From assembly GCA_964556665.1 (NCBI GenBank), contig CAZKXU010000006.1:1-61618 (forward strand): DNA of 61,618 bases. The letters run 5' to 3'. Within the stretch, counting starts at the first letter, position 1. The number at the start of each line of letters is the position of its first letter. The DNA comes from CAZKXU01 sp964556665. GTDB lineage: Bacteria > Bdellovibrionota_C > UBA2361 > CAZKXU01. The notes beneath the pieces were generated by a model that saw only the letters and a list, made by a program, of their open reading frames with translations, ran no database searches and was not told the origin of the DNA. Positions 27,075-37,002 of this stretch are shown here, in pieces. The translations under genes were made by a program, and so were the position numbers.

Positions 27075-27150
27075 ACTGGGACCGTGGGCTATCAGCCCGC
27101 AAACGAATTAGCTGTCACCACTAAGCGGGCTGGAAGCCCGCGGTCGCAGT
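27075..27150. repeat. Dispersed palindromic repeat, copy 4
   Basis: ACTGGGACCGTGGGCTATCA at one end and GAAGCCCGCGGTCGCAGT at the other, between rnc and der. The second arm carries GCGGGCTGGAAGCCCGC, the same hairpin in reverse orientation to copies 1 and 2. Confidence 0.8.
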
Positions 27151-27178
27151 GATGATTTATGCAGGGATGAAGTAATTT

Positions 27179-28555
27179 ATGTCAGGACGTACACCGATAG
27201 TAGCAATTATAGGCCGCACAAATGTGGGTAAATCCACACTTTTCAACGCTATAACTGCACGCAGAAAAGCAGTTGTAGAGGATCAGCCTGGTGTTACCCG
27301 CGATAGAAACTACGCCTTTGTAACCCGTTTTGGCCAGCCATTTACTCTGATTGACACAGGTGGACTAGTAGGGGAGGAGCAACGTGCTCTTTCAAAAGCA
27401 GTTAGGGACCAGGCTGAGGTGGCAGTTAATGAGGCAGATGTTGTAATTGCACTTTTTGATGGTATTCAGGGGCTCCATCCGCACGATGCCGAAGTGGTAG
27501 ATCTCTTAAGACGATCAAAAAAAGAAGTTATTTGGGTAATAAATAAATGTGAAAGCCCCAAGACGACTATTTCATCCGCTGAATTCTATTCATTAGGTGT
27601 TTCAGATCTGCATTTTGTAAGTGCGGCACATAAGCGCGGCATCAAAGAGTTAGCTAAACTTCTAAATGAGAAATTTGAGAGTCTAGGATTTGAGCCCACA
27701 AGTCTTGAACGTACAGAAAGAGGGATTAGAGTTGCAGTGCTTGGCAGGCCAAATGTTGGCAAATCAACACTTATAAATAAGATATTGGGTGAGGAACGGC
27801 TCGTCACTTCGCCTATAGCAGGAACTACAACGGATAGCATCGACATAGTACTTAAACGGGATGGTAGGCATTTTACTATAGTAGATACGGCTGGCTTGAG
27901 AAAGCGCGGAAAAGTAGATGCGGCGACCGTAGAGCGCTTTGCTAATTTGCGTGCTCTTAAAACCTTAGCTGGTAGTGACGTTGCTGTATTGGTGCTGGAT
28001 GCGTCTGAGGAGGGAACTCCAACTGAGCAGGAGCTTAAGATTGTCAGTATTGCACATGAACGCGGGAAAGGGATCGTAGTAGTAGTTAACAAATGGGACG
28101 CAATTGAAAAAGATGATAAAACTGCTAAATATTTTAAGGAGCATATTAAGTCCCGACTAGGGTTTGCTTCCTATGCCTCAGTTCTTTTCGTTTCAGCTAA
28201 AATGGGAACACGCTGCCCGAGCGTATTAAAAGAGGTAAATCGCGTTTACGAAAATGCTGCTACAAAGGTTAAAACTCCTGACATCAATAGAATTTTGAGT
28301 AAGGCTTTTGAGATGAACCCGCCCCCAATATACCGTGGCGCGCCTGTAAAACTTAATTATGTGACACAGATAGATGTGCAGCCACCAACATTTGTGCTCT
28401 TTCTTAATAATCCTAATAGGATCTCACCTTCATATGAACGGTATCTGAAGCGAGAGCTAAGAGAGCACTATGGATTTGAGGGCAGTGATATTAAATTTGT
28501 TTTCAAAAAGAAACCCGGGAAGCAGATGCGATTTTTGCCGCATAGTGGGGAGTAG
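27179..28555 (+). CDS. der: Ribosome-biogenesis GTPase Der (EngA)
   Basis: A double-GTPase needed for 50S assembly. 458 aa. First G domain: GRTNVGKST at 12-20, DTGGLV, NKCE near 122 (in place of NKxD). Second: GRPNVGKSTLINKILGEERL near 190, DTAGLRKRGK and NKWD near 308. The C-terminal KH-like domain includes PPIYRGAPVKLNYVTQ and a basic tail (FKKKPGKQMR). The NKCE in the first domain is a modest departure. Confidence 0.96.
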   Translation: MSGRTPIVAIIGRTNVGKSTLFNAITARRKAVVEDQPGVTRDRNYAFVTRFGQPFTLIDTGGLVGEEQRALSKAVRDQAEVAVNEADVVIALFDGIQGLHPHDAEVVDLLRRSKKEVIWVINKCESPKTTISSAEFYSLGVSDLHFVSAAHKRGIKELAKLLNEKFESLGFEPTSLERTERGIRVAVLGRPNVGKSTLINKILGEERLVTSPIAGTTTDSIDIVLKRDGRHFTIVDTAGLRKRGKVDAATVERFANLRALKTLAGSDVAVLVLDASEEGTPTEQELKIVSIAHERGKGIVVVVNKWDAIEKDDKTAKYFKEHIKSRLGFASYASVLFVSAKMGTRCPSVLKEVNRVYENAATKVKTPDINRILSKAFEMNPPPIYRGAPVKLNYVTQIDVQPPTFVLFLNNPNRISPSYERYLKRELREHYGFEGSDIKFVFKKKPGKQMRFLPHSGE

Positions 28556-28905
28556 GGGTTACTAGACAGTCTTCACATTACCTCTAACAATTGTTGCTCC
28601 TGTCCTTGGTAGGAATCTTTTGTAATCTGTCCTCTATAGTGGGAAATAAAGATAATTGAAGATCGCTATGATGTTGCCCCAAGTTCGCATAATAACCTGC
28701 TACGGCGACGCGATAGGTATCGCTCTGCCCCAGGATTTTTCAAGCTCGTTGGCGATGTCCAGACGAAAGTGATCTTGAGAGACAGCAAAGTGAAGCACCT
28801 TTACTTCTTAGAAAATTTAAGATAATGAAGGAAGAAAGCGCTGGCAGCGGCGCGCTCTGAATCTTCGTATAATAAATAAATATTGATTGCTGTATAGGGC
28901 AGATT
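28556..28905. other. Gene-free stretch with a possible decayed reading frame
   Basis: No intact gene. On the minus strand a broken frame near 28690-28810 reads FAVSQDHFRLDIANELEKSWG, which looks like true protein sequence followed by stops. It suggests an old gene fragment that I cannot name. TATAAT near 28868 may serve the monooxygenase gene. Confidence 0.35.
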
Positions 28906-30090
28906 TTGAAACCTTTATCAATTGCTGTAGTTGGATTTGGAACAGCTGGCGGAGCGGCATCAATCTTACTTCACGATCTTGGTCATAAAATTACTCTATT
29001 TGAACAAGCTCACTCTCTTGGTCCGATTGGTGCAGGTGTTTTGTTGCAACCTTCGGGGCAGATGATTCTTCAAAAAATGGGACTGCTTTCCTATGTGACC
29101 CGAGATGCCGCACCGATTCGTTACATTAGGGCATTTAAACATTCAAGAAAAATACTTGCGGAGTTTGATTTTAATGAGCTCGGAGCCGGATGTAGAATCT
29201 TTGGCCTACATCGAAACGATCTCTTTTCCGTGCTTCACCGTGAAATTGAGAAGAGAAGTGTCTCCCTAGTTCTTGGAAAAAAGATTGAAAGAGCTGTGCA
29301 GGTTCAAGATAGGATGGAGATCTTGGATTCAACTGGCTCGAGTCATGGAGAATTTGATTTTGTAATCGCTGCGGACGGGGCAAATTCGGCATTAAGAGAT
29401 AATTCTAATATATCAATTCGAAAATATATCTATCCACACGGGGCACTTTGGTTGAATGGGCATTTAGACTACGATTTGGATTCTCTCTTACAGTGGACAA
29501 AAGGAACGGAGCTGCTTTCTGGGATCCTTCCGACTGGGAAAGGGCGAGGTTCTCTATTTTGGTCCATGACAAAGGCCGAATACCCTGTTGTGTTAGAGTC
29601 AGGATTCTCAGTCTGGAAAGATAATGCTCTTTACCAAGTTCCCGAAGTGGCCTCAATTCTCGAACCGATAAAAAGCCTAGAGGACTTTAAGTTTATAACC
29701 TACTCACATGTTGCACTTAGCTCCTGTTACAGTTCCGGAATATTATTTATCGGTGATGCTGCACATGCAATGTCACCTCACACAGGGCAGGGGATCAATC
29801 TTGCATTATTCGACGCTTACGAACTGGCAAAAGTAATGTCGAGCGCGCACAATATTAATGAAGCGTGCTTTGTTTACTCCAGGCGTAGAAAATCTCATAT
29901 TAGATTTTACTCTTTATTAACCGCAACTCTATCGCCGTTATTTCAATCACCAGGAATCTTCAAAGGTCTATTACGAGACTTGACCTTGCCTTGGCTTCAT
30001 CAACTTCCCTTGATAGACAAATATATGCTTAAGTCTGTTTCTGGGTTAAAGAAAGGTGTGTTTGGATGCTACTCTGATTTTGAAATTTAA
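28906..30090 (+). CDS. FAD-dependent monooxygenase (PHBH fold)
   Basis: 394 aa, of the aromatic-ring-hydroxylase type flavoprotein family. The Rossmann motif VGFGTAGGAASILLHDLGH is at residues 9-27, then HRNDLFSVLHREI and VIAADGANSALRD. The second FAD motif FIGDAAHAMSPHTGQGINLA lies near 281-300. The start is TTG at 28906, as no ATG fits better. Substrate unknown. Its composition is more AT-rich than the translation operon before it. It opens an accessory stretch that runs to about 34.9 kb. Confidence 0.85.
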   Translation: MKPLSIAVVGFGTAGGAASILLHDLGHKITLFEQAHSLGPIGAGVLLQPSGQMILQKMGLLSYVTRDAAPIRYIRAFKHSRKILAEFDFNELGAGCRIFGLHRNDLFSVLHREIEKRSVSLVLGKKIERAVQVQDRMEILDSTGSSHGEFDFVIAADGANSALRDNSNISIRKYIYPHGALWLNGHLDYDLDSLLQWTKGTELLSGILPTGKGRGSLFWSMTKAEYPVVLESGFSVWKDNALYQVPEVASILEPIKSLEDFKFITYSHVALSSCYSSGILFIGDAAHAMSPHTGQGINLALFDAYELAKVMSSAHNINEACFVYSRRRKSHIRFYSLLTATLSPLFQSPGIFKGLLRDLTLPWLHQLPLIDKYMLKSVSGLKKGVFGCYSDFEI

Positions 30091-30383
30091 AGCATTAAGG
30101 ATGACACGGTAACTATTATGGCTCTGTTTGGTGAGGAGATCAAGAAAAATATAACCGTCACTTTTTTTCTGAGCGGTAAGAATCGAAGAGTAAAAGTTCT
30201 GTTTACTCAAAAAAAAGTTCTAACAGCTTCCTACAGTAATAGACAGTAGGTATCATAAACAACACAATAATACCACCTAAGATAGTGTTTCTATTGTTTT
30301 TATTTCACAGCCGTTTGTAATGCAATTAGTAATCATGCCGACTTTTGTATACATAATCTTCTTATTTTATTAGGGGTAATTTT

Positions 30384-31994
30384 ATGATTGATAGGTTTTG
30401 TAAATTTAGAAAAGCTGCTATTGTCTGCTCAGTAGCGATAGTCAGTTGTGCATTTAATTGTTGGGCGCAAGGAGCTGGTGGAGCTATGCCAACACCTATT
30501 CCGAACTTTGTAGGTAATTCACCCGTTCCAGTGTACAGAAATGATGATCCGACTAAGCCTGTAATTTTCTATAAATATGAAAATGTTCCATACGGACAAG
30601 GTCTCAAGGATGCTTCTGATTCCACTGGATCAGCCTCAACTAAGGCATCAGAGCAAAAATTTGATCTTTACCTTCCTAGTGACTATGACACGCGGACTAA
30701 TATTCCAATAGTTGCATACTTTCATGGAGGGGGATTGAACAGTGACTCTAAAGATCTGCCAATGGCAAGCTTTGATGATGTGGGTTCATTAATGCTAATT
30801 GGATGTCGCAACCCTAGCAGTGCAGGAACTAAATTTAATTGTACAAATCCTTTAATACCTGCTTATGACGGGTTGTTGAGGAGGAGTGGTAGTAGTGCTA
30901 ACAGTGTGATAGTCGCCTCGTTTAACTATGGTTTTTACGATCAGTTTCGTAAGAATAGCGCCGGAGTTTGGACTAAAAACATCTATGATCACGATACAGC
31001 GTTAAATCATCGTTCGGTTATGGAGAACGATGCGTTGTTGGCTATCGAAGCATTGAGAAACAATGCTCCACTATTCAAAGGAGACCCAGATAGAATTATT
31101 ACCTGGGGTTATTCATCAGGGGGTCTATTAGCAACCTTAACTGCTTTGACCGATGGCACAGGTGTGCGTTGTATAGTTAATGAACAGGGCCAGCTAGGTG
31201 CAAATCCGCTAGATGAATTAGTAACTAACAGCCCTGATGCGCGTGAAGTTCGAACTGGTGGTGCACTAGATACATGTACCGATCCTGCAGATTATAAAAA
31301 GGCCCATGCAATTTTTGGAATGGATAAGATTGGTGATGGAACCTCACAAAGTCATCTGTTTTATACCGATCTGGATAATAACGGATTCCTATGTCCGATT
31401 GTTTCCTCCGGTGTAACGAGATGGGAGGCTCAGGTAATGAATACTCCTAGCTTAAAGAGATCCTACCTTGGAATGTCAGTCAACGTGCGATCAAATCAAA
31501 CAACTTTAACTGCACAAGGTGTTGACCCTTCGCTATTATTGAATCCGACTGGTCGAAAAATGTTTAGTGTACATAAGACTTCATTTTTTGATGGTGAGCA
31601 GTCAAAGCATAGGCATGAGGTTTCCACTCTAATGTTCAGAGGCGAGCGTCAGGAGGAGACTTGTGATATCAAAGGAGGTTCAGCTAGTTTATGTTCAAAT
31701 AGTCCGTATAATTTCCTTTGTACTACACCTAGTAATTCGCTACAGGGTCAAGGCCTTGTCCTAGAGGAGCGTTTCGGCGAACTATGCACTGGTACCAGTG
31801 AGTGTTCTTGTTATGATGGGATCCCCGACAATGACTCTACAGATGGTGTTGACTCCGTTCAGAATTGTAGAAATCCGATTACCACATCAACTGTAGCCAA
31901 TGAGGGGTATGTATGGGGTGCCAACGCGTTTAATGCCGCTGTCCAGTTTGTTAGGACTAATGCATTTGATTCGGCTGGGCCTTGTAAGTGGTAG
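30384..31994 (+). CDS. Secreted alpha/beta-hydrolase (esterase-like)
   Basis: 536 aa. The signal peptide (residues 1-28, AAIVCSVAIVSCAFNCWAQ) shows export. The carboxylesterase marks are the oxyanion-hole H114-G115-G116-G117 and the nucleophile S244 in WGYSSGG. D or E and H of the triad cannot be fixed by eye. The C-terminal third is cysteine-rich (for example TSECSCYDG), suggesting disulfides outside the cytoplasm. Start ATG 30384 with TTAGGGGTAA upstream. It could be a lipase, tannase-like or PHB-type enzyme; the substrate is not shown. Confidence 0.7.
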   Translation: MIDRFCKFRKAAIVCSVAIVSCAFNCWAQGAGGAMPTPIPNFVGNSPVPVYRNDDPTKPVIFYKYENVPYGQGLKDASDSTGSASTKASEQKFDLYLPSDYDTRTNIPIVAYFHGGGLNSDSKDLPMASFDDVGSLMLIGCRNPSSAGTKFNCTNPLIPAYDGLLRRSGSSANSVIVASFNYGFYDQFRKNSAGVWTKNIYDHDTALNHRSVMENDALLAIEALRNNAPLFKGDPDRIITWGYSSGGLLATLTALTDGTGVRCIVNEQGQLGANPLDELVTNSPDAREVRTGGALDTCTDPADYKKAHAIFGMDKIGDGTSQSHLFYTDLDNNGFLCPIVSSGVTRWEAQVMNTPSLKRSYLGMSVNVRSNQTTLTAQGVDPSLLLNPTGRKMFSVHKTSFFDGEQSKHRHEVSTLMFRGERQEETCDIKGGSASLCSNSPYNFLCTTPSNSLQGQGLVLEERFGELCTGTSECSCYDGIPDNDSTDGVDSVQNCRNPITTSTVANEGYVWGANAFNAAVQFVRTNAFDSAGPCKW

Positions 31995-32186
31995 TAATTC
32001 ACTATAATTGAAGTTTGAGATGTGGGGCACGTGAGTGCTCCATTTTTTTCAAAGTATTCCTAAAAGCTAATAAAACATCGTAGTAAAGATACTTATTACA
32101 TCAGAAGGAATAGTTAAAAATACCGTTGGTATTATATTTGCTCTGAACGTATATTATCGTATGTTAGCCTACTCAGGGCAAAAGCA

Positions 32187-33659
32187 ATGCATAATAAAAA
32201 TATATTAGTATCTATATTATTAACAATATTCTTAAGTGCCTCATCAACTTCTTTTGCTGATGGGAGCGACATTTTTTACGAGATGAGTTCAGTCTATACC
32301 AGAAAGATGCCATCTCCAGCGATAATTGGCGTCTCTCCATATATCGTACCTCCTGCACTTGCGCAGAACGCGATAATTTATGATCAGATTTATAATGTCA
32401 CAAATGACGACTATGATTATCGCCTGCTTTATATTGATTCAGTCAACGATCAGATAAATAGTACTATAGTTGTTAATGATTTTGGTGGTGAAAGCCCTGC
32501 TGAAATAGAGGTCAGTCCTCTAGGTGGGAGTGGGGTAATGTTCAACTATGATCTCAATGATATATTGTTTACTAAAGATTCAGGGCTAACATGGTTTGAA
32601 ATCCTCCTTCCAACATCAAGTACACACACACTTATTGAGCCTGCCCTTAATTATTTTAACTTTGATATTGCTACTTTCGATAGTACAGGCAATCTGCAAG
32701 TTTTCTATTACTCCCATAAAACTAGTGGCAGCACAAAATATTGGCAGGCAAACCGCGCAGTTTTTGACAATCTCGGCAATTTGCTAACACATGAAATCTT
32801 AGCAACTCAGGATAGTGACTTTACGCAACCCTTAATAGTCGAAGTGACTAGAAGTTATGATAAAGTTTTTGCTTTAATGCGTCCATCTGACACCTGGACC
32901 GATGCTGCAGGCACAGCTTACAAATTTATTCCAAAAATCTATGTTTATGAGGATTCTACGCAGATTTTAACTGAATCAACACATATTGGCACCTTCCCCT
33001 CAGACCCAGATGCACTTTATTATAATAAATTGATGGCGTCGGGCCAACATTCTACAAGTAATAACTTGACAACTGATGGCCAGGCACTGTTTACCCTTAC
33101 TAGAACTACCGATAGTGCTGATTCCCTTGGTCCAAAGGAGGATGAGGAGATTAGAAGATTTGTATACAATAGTACCGATCAATTTTTCCCTGATCACGGC
33201 TCCGCACTAGGCACTATGCCTCTTTGCGACTTAAAGCAGCTACCAGCTTTTAGAATTAGCACCTTGATGACACGCACTAATAGTACAGATTACGATGGTT
33301 GGATAGAACACTTTGCCGCTTCATGGAATGCGACTACCTCAACTTTAGAGGTAGATATTATGTACCAGACCCCTGATGATTTTGAGTTTTCTAACCAAGC
33401 TCCTCTTGAGTTTAAGGTTGCTCGGATTACTGATCCCAATAGTAGTAGTCCAAGCTATGTAATAGATCGATCAAGAAACGACATAGACTGTGCAGGGTTA
33501 CAGGGAAAGAAGAATCCGGTTTTTTGCTTGATCTTTTCGAATAGTTTTAACAGTTCAATGGTATCTCTTGAAGGTAGTGTAGCTTCTTCGTTTAGCCAAT
33601 ATTTATATTTTTTCAATACCGGATTGGCAGCTAATCTTTTTGTTATAGATGTTTCTTAG
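32187..33659 (+). CDS. Secreted protein of unknown function
   Basis: 490 aa. A clear signal peptide (residues 1-25, ILVSILLTIFLSASSTSFA) is followed by an acidic, beta-rich mature protein rich in S, T, D and N, with no family I recognise. Repeated phrases like SNDYDYR, DSTGN and DNLGN hint at beta-propeller or sialidase-like blades, but no Asp-box repeat is clear. Base use is AT-rich, like the esterase before it. A promoter TTGGTA, 18-nt spacer, TATATT lies upstream near 32124-32153. Confidence 0.65.
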   Translation: MHNKNILVSILLTIFLSASSTSFADGSDIFYEMSSVYTRKMPSPAIIGVSPYIVPPALAQNAIIYDQIYNVTNDDYDYRLLYIDSVNDQINSTIVVNDFGGESPAEIEVSPLGGSGVMFNYDLNDILFTKDSGLTWFEILLPTSSTHTLIEPALNYFNFDIATFDSTGNLQVFYYSHKTSGSTKYWQANRAVFDNLGNLLTHEILATQDSDFTQPLIVEVTRSYDKVFALMRPSDTWTDAAGTAYKFIPKIYVYEDSTQILTESTHIGTFPSDPDALYYNKLMASGQHSTSNNLTTDGQALFTLTRTTDSADSLGPKEDEEIRRFVYNSTDQFFPDHGSALGTMPLCDLKQLPAFRISTLMTRTNSTDYDGWIEHFAASWNATTSTLEVDIMYQTPDDFEFSNQAPLEFKVARITDPNSSSPSYVIDRSRNDIDCAGLQGKKNPVFCLIFSNSFNSSMVSLEGSVASSFSQYLYFFNTGLAANLFVIDVS

Positions 33660-33714
33660 CTCCTAGTCTGGCTGCATATTGGAACTAATTGTTAATGCGA
33701 ACAATCGATATTGT

Positions 33715-33765
33715 CCAATAAATAGTCCCAATAAATAGTCCCAATAAATAGTCTCAGTGACGACG
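33715..33765 (-). repeat. Variable tandem site A: three copies of a 13-bp unit beside the GTCACTGAGA motif
   Basis: On the minus strand the motif GTCGTCACTGA is followed by GACTATTTATTGG repeated exactly three times (plus-strand copies at 33715, 33728 and 33741). Confidence 0.8.
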
Positions 33766-33872
33766 ATAATTATAAATGAGTTGAAGTGAAATAGTGTAAG
33801 AGGCTGATATTATTGTCTGATAGATAGTAAGGCTAGTGAAGGAATAAGGGTGATAAGCAACAAACAGAGATG

Positions 33873-33896
33873 TTCTCCGAATACATAGATATAAGG
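33873..33896 (+). promoter_or_regulatory. Shared 24-bp box, copy 1
   Basis: A 24-bp sequence beginning TTCTCCGAATACATA and ending ATATAAGG differs by one base from 44764-44787, which lies upstream of the type III operon. Here it leads straight into AAGGAGA, the ribosome site of the transposase-like gene. Confidence 0.5.
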
Positions 33897-33904
33897 AGAA
33901 ATCT

Positions 33905-34861
33905 ATGGGCTATCACCCAAGAATTGAGAGTGAGAAGTTTGCATCATTTTTGACTACCAGAACTAGGAACTCAGAGCTCTGGTTTATCAACAACAAGCCG
34001 TTAGAGATGGCGGTGTTAGGATATGCCGCAAAGTATGCCGAACGTTATGAAGTAAAGCTATACGCCTTGGCTATAGAGGGGAATCATACCCAAGGCCCAG
34101 CACATTTTCCAAAGTGCAATCGATCACACTTTATGAGAGATCTAAACTCGTCCATAGCACGAGCCGTGAAGCGCCTTACTCCGGAGTATCCTGGAGGCAG
34201 ATTATGGGGACGACGATACTCCGCCGAATTTATGCCTGGGGAGGAAGATATTGAAGATCGCTTCTTCTACACAGTATTGCAGCCTGTGCAGGATGGTCTT
34301 GTGGAGAAGATATCTGAGTACCCCGGATATAACTGTTTTCATGATGCTATTCATGGGATTAAGCGAAAGTTTAAGGTACTAAAAATTGGTGCGTATAATG
34401 ACGCTAAACGCTTTAATCCACAGATTCCCATTAAAGATTACATTGATACGGTGACGTTAGAATATGCAAGACTTCCAGGTTACGAAGATCTGACACAAAG
34501 TGAATATGCTAAATTGATGCAAAAAAAGTTTGAGGAGCGTCGGGTTAAAATTGTTGCTGAGCGTTATAAAGCTGGCAAGGGTTTTGCTGGTAAGGAGAAT
34601 TTGCTAAAGACCGAGCGCGGAGCCAAGCCTAAGAGTACAAAAACATCCACCTCTACTAGCCATCGCCCACGGGTTCTTTCTGTATGCCCTAAACGCTTAC
34701 AGGCATGTAAACTTTGGTACTTTAAAATTTATTTCGATTATAGGGATGCTTCAAAGCGTTATCGCGAAGGGAAGGATGAGGTAATCTTTCCGGATGGTAC
34801 ATATAAACCTTACCGATCTCTCAATCCTTTTTGGAGTGATGGGGCACCGCCTAAGACATAA
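33905..34861 (+). CDS. REP-associated tyrosine transposase-like protein (RayT/Y1 family)
   Basis: 318 aa. The central part follows the Y1 transposase family: a histidine region IEGNHTQGPAHFP, HFMRDLNSSIARAVKR, WGRRYSAEFM, and FFYTVLQPVQDGLVEKISEYPGYNCF, whose FYxxxxP and DGLV resemble the catalytic-tyrosine helix (YiHlNPvrAglV). The usual HUH pair is altered to NHTQ, so one metal-binding His may be missing. The C-terminal ~100 residues are a basic extension. Such proteins move REP palindromes, which are plentiful in this window. AAGGAGA precedes the ATG. Confidence 0.7.
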   Translation: MGYHPRIESEKFASFLTTRTRNSELWFINNKPLEMAVLGYAAKYAERYEVKLYALAIEGNHTQGPAHFPKCNRSHFMRDLNSSIARAVKRLTPEYPGGRLWGRRYSAEFMPGEEDIEDRFFYTVLQPVQDGLVEKISEYPGYNCFHDAIHGIKRKFKVLKIGAYNDAKRFNPQIPIKDYIDTVTLEYARLPGYEDLTQSEYAKLMQKKFEERRVKIVAERYKAGKGFAGKENLLKTERGAKPKSTKTSTSTSHRPRVLSVCPKRLQACKLWYFKIYFDYRDASKRYREGKDEVIFPDGTYKPYRSLNPFWSDGAPPKT

Positions 34862-35096
34862 TTCAAAATCTCAGCGCCACTGATTAGCCTGATCGGCAAC
34901 ATGAAATCTAAATTGACGACTTCTCAGGCTCGCCTGGTGTGGGTGTATGCGTTCATCTAAAAATCTACAGGTATAACCAGTATTGATCCTGAAATTAACA
35001 CCTTGCTAGCAACTTATTAAGACAAATACTGATAATTTATCGGTTGCACTATTTTTCGCATCACCAAATACTTACTCAATCGATCGTTGTTATCGG

Positions 35097-35164
35097 TGTC
35101 ACTGAGAAAATATTAGGAAGAAAATATTAGGAAAATATTAGGGGGGAAGGAAAATATTAGGGAG
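35097..35164 (+). repeat. Variable tandem site B: four copies of a 12-bp unit beside the GTCACTGAGA motif
   Basis: GTCACTGA is followed by GAAAATATTAGG at 35106, 35120 and 35150 and a fused copy at 35131-35142. A G-run (GGGGGG) separates the third and fourth copies. Confidence 0.85.
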
Positions 35165-35213
35165 CGGCATAGTTGTTTGTTAATTCACTCTTCTGAAGCC
35201 TTTTCCCACTGCC

Positions 35214-35242
35214 TTGCCACAACAGCACACATCTGCTATTAG
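35214..35242 (+). promoter_or_regulatory. guaA promoter, leaderless
   Basis: TTGCCA (35214-35219), a 17-nt spacer and TATTAG (35237-35242) end 6 nt before the guaA ATG at 35249. The predicted start site falls on the A of ATG, and there is no ribosome site. Confidence 0.6.
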
Positions 35243-35248
35243 ATCGCC

Positions 35249-36796
35249 ATGAGAGATTCAGTTTTAATTCTAGATTTTGGCTCACAATTCACCCAACTTA
35301 TTACACGCCGCATTCGCGAGCTAGGACTTTTTAGTGAGATAAAGCCCTGTCATATCTCCCCTGATTCAGTTGATACCTCCAAGATCCAGGCACTTATCCT
35401 GTCCGGAGGACCTGCCGGTGTAACCGATAGTGATGCACCGAAATTCGATCGTCGTTGGTTAGAGCTCGGATTACCTACGCTTGGGGTATGTTACGGTATG
35501 CAGTTAATCTCCCATATCTTTGGAGCAAAGCTTGGTAAGGGAGCAGCGCGGGAATACGGACGCGCAACTCTAGAAATAAAAGACAACACAGATCTTTTTA
35601 GCTCCTTTGATTTAGGTGAGAAAACCACAGTCTGGATGAGTCACGGAGATCATGTCGAAACGGTAGCACCTGGATTTACATTATTAGCAAGCTCTAAGAA
35701 CTGTGAGGTTACTGCTATCGCAGATCGTGAGCGTAAGATCTATGCAGTGTTGTTCCACCCGGAAGTAGTGCATACGGCTCGCGGCACTGACTTACTTTCC
35801 AATTTTATATTCAAGATAGCTAAGCTTAAAAAGAACTGGAGCTCGGAAGGGTTTATAGCAGATAGCGTGGAGAGGATACGCAATGCTGTTGGTTCTACTA
35901 ATGTAATCTGCGGCTTGAGTGGTGGTGTAGATTCAAGCGTCGCAGCAGCCTTAGTTTCCAAGGCCATTGGTAATCAATTACACTGTCTATTTATAGATAA
36001 TGGATTGCTGCGTAAACATGAGGCTCAGGAGGTAATGGATAGACTGGGTAGCTCAGGACTAGGGCTAAACGTTAAATTAATTGATGCTTCGAGTAGGTTT
36101 CTTAGTGAGCTAAAAGGGGTCACTGATCCTGAGAAAAAGCGTAAGATTATCGGACGGGTTTTTATTGAGGTCTTTGATGAAGAGGCCCATAAAATTTCAA
36201 ATGTTACACATCTTGTTCAAGGCACGCTATATCCCGATGTGGTTGAAAGCATGTCGGTGCGCGGCGGACCATCAACAACAATCAAAACTCACCATAATGT
36301 AGGCGGCCTGCCAGAGAAAATGAAGTTAAAATTGATAGAACCTTTCCGAGAACTTTTCAAAGATGAAGTACGACGACTCGGTGCCGAATTAGGTATCAGT
36401 GATGATATTCTTTATCGTCATCCTTTTCCTGGGCCAGGTTTGGCAGTGCGTGTTCTAGGAGACATAACGCCAGAACGACTAAAAATTACCCGTGATGCTG
36501 ATGCTATATTCATTGAGGAGCTCCGCGCCGAGGGACTCTATCGCAGTATCTGGCAGGCCTTTGCTGCTTTACTGCCAGTTCAGTCCGTAGGAGTGATGGG
36601 GGATGGTAGAACCTATGAGCAGGTAGCTGCGCTGCGAGCAGTTTATTCTGAAGACGGAATGACCGCCGATTGGGTGGATCTTCCTGTCGCCCTCCTAAAG
36701 CGTGTTAGCAGTCGCATCATTAATGAGGTCAAAGGGATTAACAGGGTAGTATATGATATTTCAAGCAAGCCGCCCTCCACTATAGAATGGGAATAG
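35249..36796 (+). CDS. guaA: GMP synthase (glutamine-hydrolysing)
   Basis: Aminates XMP to GMP. 515 aa, normal length. The glutaminase domain has the nucleophile C81 in LGVCYGMQLI and the dyad H170/E172 in LFHPEVVHT. The ATP pyrophosphatase domain has the P-loop SGGVDSS at 224-230. The C-terminal dimerisation domain (HPFPGPGLAVRVLGD, VYDISSKPPSTIEWE) is complete. A small gene overlaps its last 10 nt. Confidence 0.98.
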   Translation: MRDSVLILDFGSQFTQLITRRIRELGLFSEIKPCHISPDSVDTSKIQALILSGGPAGVTDSDAPKFDRRWLELGLPTLGVCYGMQLISHIFGAKLGKGAAREYGRATLEIKDNTDLFSSFDLGEKTTVWMSHGDHVETVAPGFTLLASSKNCEVTAIADRERKIYAVLFHPEVVHTARGTDLLSNFIFKIAKLKKNWSSEGFIADSVERIRNAVGSTNVICGLSGGVDSSVAAALVSKAIGNQLHCLFIDNGLLRKHEAQEVMDRLGSSGLGLNVKLIDASSRFLSELKGVTDPEKKRKIIGRVFIEVFDEEAHKISNVTHLVQGTLYPDVVESMSVRGGPSTTIKTHHNVGGLPEKMKLKLIEPFRELFKDEVRRLGAELGISDDILYRHPFPGPGLAVRVLGDITPERLKITRDADAIFIEELRAEGLYRSIWQAFAALLPVQSVGVMGDGRTYEQVAALRAVYSEDGMTADWVDLPVALLKRVSSRIINEVKGINRVVYDISSKPPSTIEWE

Positions 36797-36975
36797 AAAG
36801 CTGGACAAAATCCATAACGCATAACGGAGAGACAATAGAGATTACCTTTATTAGACGCCCTTTTAGAGAGGGGCTAGAGGCTATTGCGCGCTTTAGAGGG
36901 AAGGAGGTGCGCATTGCTGAGTTGGGTTTAGGGGAGAATGCCTTGATTGAAAGAATTATTAAGGAACTGAGTTGA
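36787..36975 (+). CDS. Small protein overlapping guaA
   Basis: 62 aa starting MGIESWTKSITHNGETIEIT, overlapping guaA by 10 nt in another frame. It has a plausible alpha/beta composition, ends before a palindromic repeat and is likely translated by coupling. Not recognised. Confidence 0.5.
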   Translation: MGIESWTKSITHNGETIEITFIRRPFREGLEAIARFRGKEVRIAELGLGENALIERIIKELS

Positions 36976-37002
36976 TTAAGCAAAAGTTACATTAATCATA
37001 AG

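Larger units (their letters stand above)
34862..35248. other. Gene-free stretch with tandem site B and the guaA promoter
   Basis: No credible gene. The stretch holds the repeat block at 35097-35164 and the guaA promoter at 35214-35242. Nothing else is recognised. Confidence 0.7.
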
